The position numbers and the translations under genes are program-made. DNA of 64,000 nt from Synechococcus sp. PCC 6312 (GTDB taxonomy: Bacteria > Cyanobacteriota > Cyanobacteriia > Thermosynechococcales > Thermosynechococcaceae), in the NCBI RefSeq assembly GCF_000316685.1, contig NC_019680.1:2773407-2837406 (forward strand), given 5' to 3'. Numbering within the stretch: position 1 is the stretch's first letter; each line of letters opens with the position of its first letter. This document shows positions 60,509 through 64,000 of the stretch, piece by piece. The notes beneath the pieces are model-generated. The model saw only the letters and a list, made by a program, of their open reading frames with translations, was not told where the DNA came from and did not search any database.

Positions 60509-61149
60509 TAGGGTAATAGCCAGTTTCGGGTCACACATCAAGATAGCTAACCGCTTTGTGCTGTCCTCTGAATGGAATGCCCTGTCGCTTTTCCAGAGAA
60601 CTTTGGCTACTTTATCTTGCCAAACCGAAGTAATTAGTCGAAACAAAAATAAAACTATCTATGCAGTCTCAGAACTTGGAGCTTCGTTGCCCTTTATGGC
60701 GAATGGATTTGTTCTAGGGGAAAGGGGTCTGGGGAAAGGAACGGGCCCCAGATGGCCGGAATGGAGATGAGCACATGAATGATGGAATGGAACGTCCCGA
60801 CCGGGAGGGAGAGGTGAGCGTCGCGAAAGTGGAATGTAGGAATGAGTGCAGCGTTGGCGTTAGCCTACCGGAGGTATTAGCGGAATGGAGAGGGGTGGGT
60901 GCCGGGGCGTGGGCGGCATTCTCATGGCCTGGTAATAGTTAAAACCAGTCTTGCGACCATGCTTTTTTGGACTATTTGCAGATGATTGCTGTTTCTGAGA
61001 TTCGCTCTAGAAAAACATCAGGCGATGGCATAGCCGAGCCTGGGGGTCGCAGGGGGTTCACCCCCCGATTTTCCATATCTGCCATCCCAACGAATCCCTG
61101 GCCTGGATTACTGTTGTTTACCCCTAGAACAGAATTGGTTTTTCGTTGA
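60509..61149. other. Non-coding stretch with three repeat families
   Basis: Holds a GTTCTAGGGG phrase (about 60,709), the ~130-bp repeat at 60,770-60,920, a GGGGGTCGCAGGGGG copy at 61,042-61,076 and, next to the IS end, what looks like the severed 3' end of the gene at 63049. Confidence 0.6.
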
Positions 61150-61260
61150 CATACTCCACCGTCCTGAAGGACGGGGATTCTTGACACTTCAACGAGTCAC
61201 GCTGCGGATGCAGTCTTACAGTCTCTCGATGTCCGTTTAGAGTCGTGGCGATGCCCCATC
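61150..61260 (-). ncRNA. Candidate TnpB guide RNA (omega RNA) region
   Basis: By analogy with characterised TnpB systems the scaffold should overlap the 3' end of tnpB and the element end, with the guide taken from flanking DNA just below 61150. Only the position and the hairpin at 61159-61174 support this. Confidence 0.35.
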
Positions 61261-62339
61261 CCGACTTGTTCAATTCTGACCGCAGCATTTTCATCTCGGT
61301 CGTGAGTTTCCAAGCAATTTACGCAGGTAACGGTACGAACAGACAAATCGAGCTTGCCCCATCGAAACCCACAGCATGAACAGACTTGACTGGTTGGCTC
61401 CCAGCGGTCAATGATCCGAAACTCACGGTTCAACTTAGTTGCTTTTGCCTCACACAACATCCTGAATTGTCGCCAGCCTTGTAAGCTAATGACACGGGAC
61501 AGTTTCCGGTTCTTGACCATCCCCGAAACATTCAAATCTTCTAGCACAATCGTTTGATTGGTACTGACAACTTGAGTTGAGAGTTTGTGGAGAAAGTCTT
61601 TGCGGGTATCTGCCAAAGCATTGTGCAGTTTGGCAATCCGCAAGCGTGTTCTGTCTCGGCGTTTTGAACCACTTTGTTGTTTGGCAAGTTTTCGCTGAAG
61701 TTTGCGAATTTTCCGGTCAATTTTTGAATAGTCTGGGCTGAATGCTTTTTGTCCATTACTCATTGTCGCAAAGACCTTCAATCCCAAATCAATCCCCAGG
61801 CTTTGGTTTTCAGCTTGAGTTTCAATGGGCTGAACGTCAACAACGAAACTGACAAAGTAGCGACCCGCACTATCCTTGATGACCGTCACCGAACTAGGCT
61901 CAGACGGCAATGCCCGCGACAAAATGGGCTGAATCGTACCAATCTTTGCCAAATACACCTGACCATCCTTTACAGAGAAGGCCGCTTTAGTGAACTCAGC
62001 AGACTGTTGATTGCTCTTTTTCTTGAACCTTGGCACTCCGACTCCCTTTCCTTTTCGCTTACCATTTCTGGAGTTAAAAAAGTTTTGGTAGGCCTTGTCC
62101 AAATGTCTCAAGGCTTGTTGTAATGGAACAGCCGACACTTCAGACATCCAGGCTCTTGCTGCCGTCTTTTTGTCCTGAGTCAACTTTGCTGAAAGCTCGT
62201 TGTATCGGGGCAACTTGTCAGACGCTTTGCAAAATGCTAAGGCATCATTCCAAGCAACCCGCACACAGCCGAACAACCGAGCTAACAATTCTCGCTGTTG
62301 GTCTGATGGGTAAAACCTGTATTGATACCTGGCTTTCAT
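61197..62339 (-). CDS. tnpB: TnpB, RNA-guided nuclease of an IS605-type element
   Basis: 380 residues. N-terminal RYQYRFYPSDQQRELLARLF is the usual TnpB opening. The split RuvC site is complete: SLGIDLGLKVFATMS (Asp), TIVLEDLNVSGM (Glu) and THDRDENAAVRI (Asp). The zinc finger CSCCG...CVNC lies between the last two. Nothing is missing, so it should be active as a guide-RNA-directed DNA nuclease promoting element retention. It is divergent from tnpA, 49 bp apart. Confidence 0.92.
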   Translation of the reverse strand: MKARYQYRFYPSDQQRELLARLFGCVRVAWNDALAFCKASDKLPRYNELSAKLTQDKKTAARAWMSEVSAVPLQQALRHLDKAYQNFFNSRNGKRKGKGVGVPRFKKKSNQQSAEFTKAAFSVKDGQVYLAKIGTIQPILSRALPSEPSSVTVIKDSAGRYFVSFVVDVQPIETQAENQSLGIDLGLKVFATMSNGQKAFSPDYSKIDRKIRKLQRKLAKQQSGSKRRDRTRLRIAKLHNALADTRKDFLHKLSTQVVSTNQTIVLEDLNVSGMVKNRKLSRVISLQGWRQFRMLCEAKATKLNREFRIIDRWEPTSQVCSCCGFRWGKLDLSVRTVTCVNCLETHDRDENAAVRIEQVGMGHRHDSKRTSRDCKTASAA

Positions 62340-62388
62340 GACATGAGTTAAGATAGGTCTGTTTGTATTTTAAGTCGGTCTGCTCAGA

Positions 62389-62790
62389 ATGACAACTCAG
62401 TTTCGTCATGAAAGGCATAGTGTTTCAGACCTGAAGACTCATTTGGTCTGTGTCACGAAGTATCGCCGCAGTATTCTAACCAGTGAGAGTCTGGCAGTGC
62501 TGGAAAAGTCATTTCGCGATGTTGCCGCCAAAATGGATTTTCAAGTCTTGGAGTTCAATGGTGAGTCAGACCACATCCATGTTTTGATTGAATTTCCGCC
62601 AAAGCTTTCAATTTCTCAAATTGTCAATGCTCTTAAGGGCGTTTCAAGTCGTAGGTATGGGCAAGCGGGTTTTTCCAAACCTTTTGGTAAAGCGGCTTTG
62701 TGGAGTCCGAGCTACTATGCTTCAACGGTTGGAGGTGCGCCTTTGGAAATTCTTAAAAAGTACATACAATCTCAAGAAAAGCCGTCCTGA
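62389..62790 (+). CDS. tnpA: TnpA, Y1 HUH transposase of an IS605-type element
   Basis: 133 residues. HUH motif is SDHIHVLIEF and the catalytic Tyr is in KKYIQSQ near the C-terminus; LKTHLVCVTKYRRSIL is the typical opening. Length matches the family. The stop lies just inside the right subterminal hairpin. It should cut and join single strands at the hairpin ends. With tnpB intact, the element looks capable of movement. Confidence 0.92.
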   Translation: MTTQFRHERHSVSDLKTHLVCVTKYRRSILTSESLAVLEKSFRDVAAKMDFQVLEFNGESDHIHVLIEFPPKLSISQIVNALKGVSSRRYGQAGFSKPFGKAALWSPSYYASTVGGAPLEILKKYIQSQEKPS

Positions 62791-63049
62791 AGGACGGGGT
62801 TTTAGACCCAAAATTTTCGATAAAGATTATGATTGTTTTTTCATCTCCGTAGTGTTGTGGCGAAACGTGGCTAATTCTTGCTTTTCGTTGATTAACCCAT
62901 TGCTGCGAGTTAACTAAGTCGTTTTTCTTGACGGTACATTCTTCTTCTGTGCCGTAAGCTGCAATTACTTTTCCAGGCTCTTTTTCAAACTTCTCTTTAA
63001 CCCATTTAATTGCTTCAGTATCTTTTTCGTTGATTTGCCAGTGGATCAT
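62753..63049 (-). pseudogene. Hypothetical gene cut near its 3' end by the IS605-type element
   Basis: From the ATG at 63049: MIHWQINEKDTEAIKWVKEK, then GKVIAAYGTEEECTV and KTIIIFIENF, after which the frame reads IS sequence to a stop at 62753. Beyond the other IS end the minus strand at about 61,147-61,120 encodes VNEKPILF and a stop in the frame needed to finish the gene, so only the last eight or so codons were displaced. The leader signature GTCCTTCGGC lies about 27 bp upstream. Confidence 0.65.
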
Positions 63050-63075
63050 TTTGACTTCCAATTTGTTCAGTTTCG

Positions 63076-63085
63076 CCGAAGGACT
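63076..63085 (-). promoter_or_regulatory. Short leader signature
   Basis: Minus strand AGTCCTTCGG, preceded by an A/T-rich run, upstream of the gene at 63049. Confidence 0.45.
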
Positions 63086-63284
63086 TTTTAATTTTGGCCT
63101 GGCTGGGAATGAGGGATGAGCGGTAGTGAAGGACGATTGGATTTAGGAATGGAGGTTGAGTGGTAGCGAGACTGGAATGGATTGGCGGAACGAAGTGGAG
63201 CGTAGGGAATGAGGGATGAGCGGTAGTGAAGGACGACTGGATTAGGGAATAGAAAGGGCAACACTCATGGCCTGGGGAGCGAGT

Positions 63285-63310
63285 AAAGAGAAGAGGGGAT
63301 TTCTCCCCCC
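63285..63310 (-). terminator. Probable terminator of cassette F
   Basis: Minus strand GGGGGAGAAATCCCC stem followed by TCTTCTCTTT. Confidence 0.6.
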
Positions 63311-63316
63311 CAGATT

Positions 63317-63466
63317 TCAGTTAAAGCGCACCCGATATAAGGGTTTGCTGTTTTCGTGCCGGATGATGATCAGTTGGCCATTGAACTCATTGGCGGCTTT
63401 GACAGCGGCTTTATAGTTGCGACCGAACAGAACTTCAAAGTAATTGGCAGAAACTTTACGAGGCAT
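63317..63466 (-). CDS. 49-residue basic micro-gene, cassette F
   Basis: ATG at 63466 with AAGGAGG six bases upstream. The product reads MPRKVSANYFEVLFGRNYKA, then NGQLIIIRHENSKPLYRVRF; basic and beta-rich. Leader copy F precedes it. No family recognised. Confidence 0.75.
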   Translation of the reverse strand: MPRKVSANYFEVLFGRNYKAAVKAANEFNGQLIIIRHENSKPLYRVRFN

Positions 63467-63511
63467 AAGCCCTCCTTGAACAACTAAGTGCGCCGTCAGT
63501 CCGACATTTTC

Positions 63512-63657
63512 ATGCAAGCGAGGCTCCGGTACTGTGGAATATCGCATCGTTACTGCGCCTTAGTGAGTCCCGACCTTGGGAGGGAAAGTCTATGACTGTT
63601 TTCGCTTAGGGGCAGTTAGATAGGCTATGCCGCAAAAGACCGGAACGACTCTTGCAT
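63512..63657 (-). ncRNA. Structured leader element, copy F
   Basis: Closing stem ATGCAAG (63512-63518)/CTTGCAT (63651-63657) with inner CCGGT/ACCGG. Core: CTTAGTGAGTCCCGACC, GGGAGGGA, TTCGCTTAG. Confidence 0.7.
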
Positions 63658-64000
63658 TACCGCTTTGGTTGGACTAGGCTTTGCCACTTTGTTCAAGGGG
63701 ATTTGCCGAGTGTTTCGTTGCCCTTTGACTGTCGGGCGACTGCCGCCTATAGACGCTTGAGCGATGTGCCACTTCATCCTGGCCAAATAGCCCGCTTCGG
63801 TACTTGTGCGCTGGCCTGGGGGGAGTACCTCAATTAACGAGTGGCTTTTGGGCCGGAATGGAGAAGAGCAAAGGAGTGACGGAATGGAGCGTCCCGAGCG
63901 GGAGCGAGAGGTGAGCGTAGCGAAAGTGGAATGTAGGAAAGAGTGCAGCGTTGGCGTTAGCCTACCGGAGGTACTAGCGGAATGGAGAGGGGTGGGTGCC
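63658..64000. other. Non-coding end of the window
   Basis: No supported gene. From 63,870 it is a copy of the ~130-bp repeat, cut by the window end inside the TGCCG hairpin. Confidence 0.6.

Larger units (their letters stand above)
55115..61076. repeat. GGGGGTCGCAGGGGG/CCCCCC repeat, four copies
   Basis: About 36 bp at 55,115-55,149, 58,941-58,976, 59,870-59,905 and 61,042-61,076, each ending CGATTTTCCAT. Two variants alternate: TTCA or TACT in the loop. Confidence 0.85.
61150..62810. mobile_element. IS200/IS605-type element (IS605 layout)
   Basis: Divergent tnpB (minus) and tnpA (plus) are bounded by subterminal hairpins of identical sequence, CCGTCCTGAAGGACGG at 61159-61174 and 62782-62797. 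Exact ends are estimated from the break in the interrupted gene. Confidence 0.85.
54511..64000. repeat. Dispersed TGCCG...CGGCA hairpin, about ten copies
   Basis: Form GGTGCCGGGG, a spacer of 4-60 bases, then GGGCGGCAT. Copies near 54,515, 56,327, 56,668 (variant), 57,632, 58,240, 59,545, 59,727, 59,998, 60,898 and 63,993 (cut by the window end). In some copies the spacer itself is a hairpin (TTGC/GCAA, TTTTGC/GCAAAA). Confidence 0.85.
56248..64000. repeat. ~130-bp repeat ending in the TGCCG hairpin, three copies
   Basis: Copies at about 56,248-56,345 (shortened), 60,770-60,920 and 63,870-64,000. Shared phrases: TCCCGACCGGGAGGGAGAGG, GCGAAAGTGGA and, in the longer two, GTTGGCGTTAGCCTACCGG. 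Confidence 0.8.

Noticed and set aside
60558..60770. 70-codon plus-strand frame
   Set aside because: Runs into dispersed repeat sequence at its 3' end and lacks a ribosome-binding site; possibly a decayed gene, but not supportable.
54825..63657. Identity of the structured leader with the glutamine (downstream-peptide or glnA), cobalamin or twister motifs
   Set aside because: The diagnostic boxes of those families, as I remember them, are absent from the conserved core.
54825..63657. Group I or group II intron remnants as explanation of the leaders
   Set aside because: No P7/R-S like segment and no domain V hairpin could be found in any copy.

Overview
The window looks like part of a cyanobacterial genome, probably a plasmid or a plastic genomic island. 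The evidence is the style of the CRISPR repeat (minus-strand form ending in GGAAAC), a Csx18-like membrane protein beside cas1, the mix of insertion-sequence families, and a dense fringe of tiny genes and dispersed GC-rich repeats. Almost every gene lies on the minus strand. No rRNA or tRNA gene and no housekeeping gene was recognised, so the species cannot be named.

1-25,145: a polymorphic-toxin (Rhs) locus read right to left. A 5,212-residue Rhs giant carries a vanadium-haloperoxidase/PAP2-type domain, nine CARDB repeats lodged inside a LamG domain, YD repeats and a C-terminal type-50-like RNase tip, followed by its immunity gene. Downstream lies a stack of displaced tip/immunity cassettes: a toxin remnant plus immunity gene, an unassigned tip plus immunity gene, a colicin E3-type rRNase tip with a cloacin/E3-type immunity protein, an Rhs orphan with a His-Me nuclease tip and SUKH immunity, and finally a third Rhs copy broken by an in-frame stop and by an IS630 insertion.

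25,146-35,600: a conserved hypothetical gene, a decayed IS4-type transposase, an ISKra4-type element with 8-bp target duplications, then plasmid- or phage-like genes: a SNF2-type helicase and an N6-adenine methylase that look like two halves of one DarB-type protein, a P-loop kinase and several small unknown genes.

36,131-53,463: a CRISPR array of 78 repeats by my count, followed (leader side) by cas2, cas1, csx18-like, a CARF-HEPN (Csm6/Csx1-like) RNase, a DUF5615/DUF433 toxin-antitoxin pair, a Cmr6-Cmr1 fusion, cmr5, cmr4, cmr3 and cas10/cmr2. This is a complete type III-B effector with cyclic-oligoadenylate signalling potential. No cas6 is visible.

53,464-64,000: very small genes in repeat-rich DNA. 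Six of them (28-124 residues) are arranged the same way: a ~150-200 nt putative structured leader, a small ORF, and an intrinsic terminator. The leaders share a core whose two inner helices are preserved by compensatory changes. I do not recognise this motif and regard it as the best candidate here for something undescribed. Other genes on both sides of the CRISPR locus share a short leader signature (GTCCTWCGG), which ties both flanks to one replicon or island. An intact IS605-type element (tnpA, tnpB) has cut the 3' end of one small gene.
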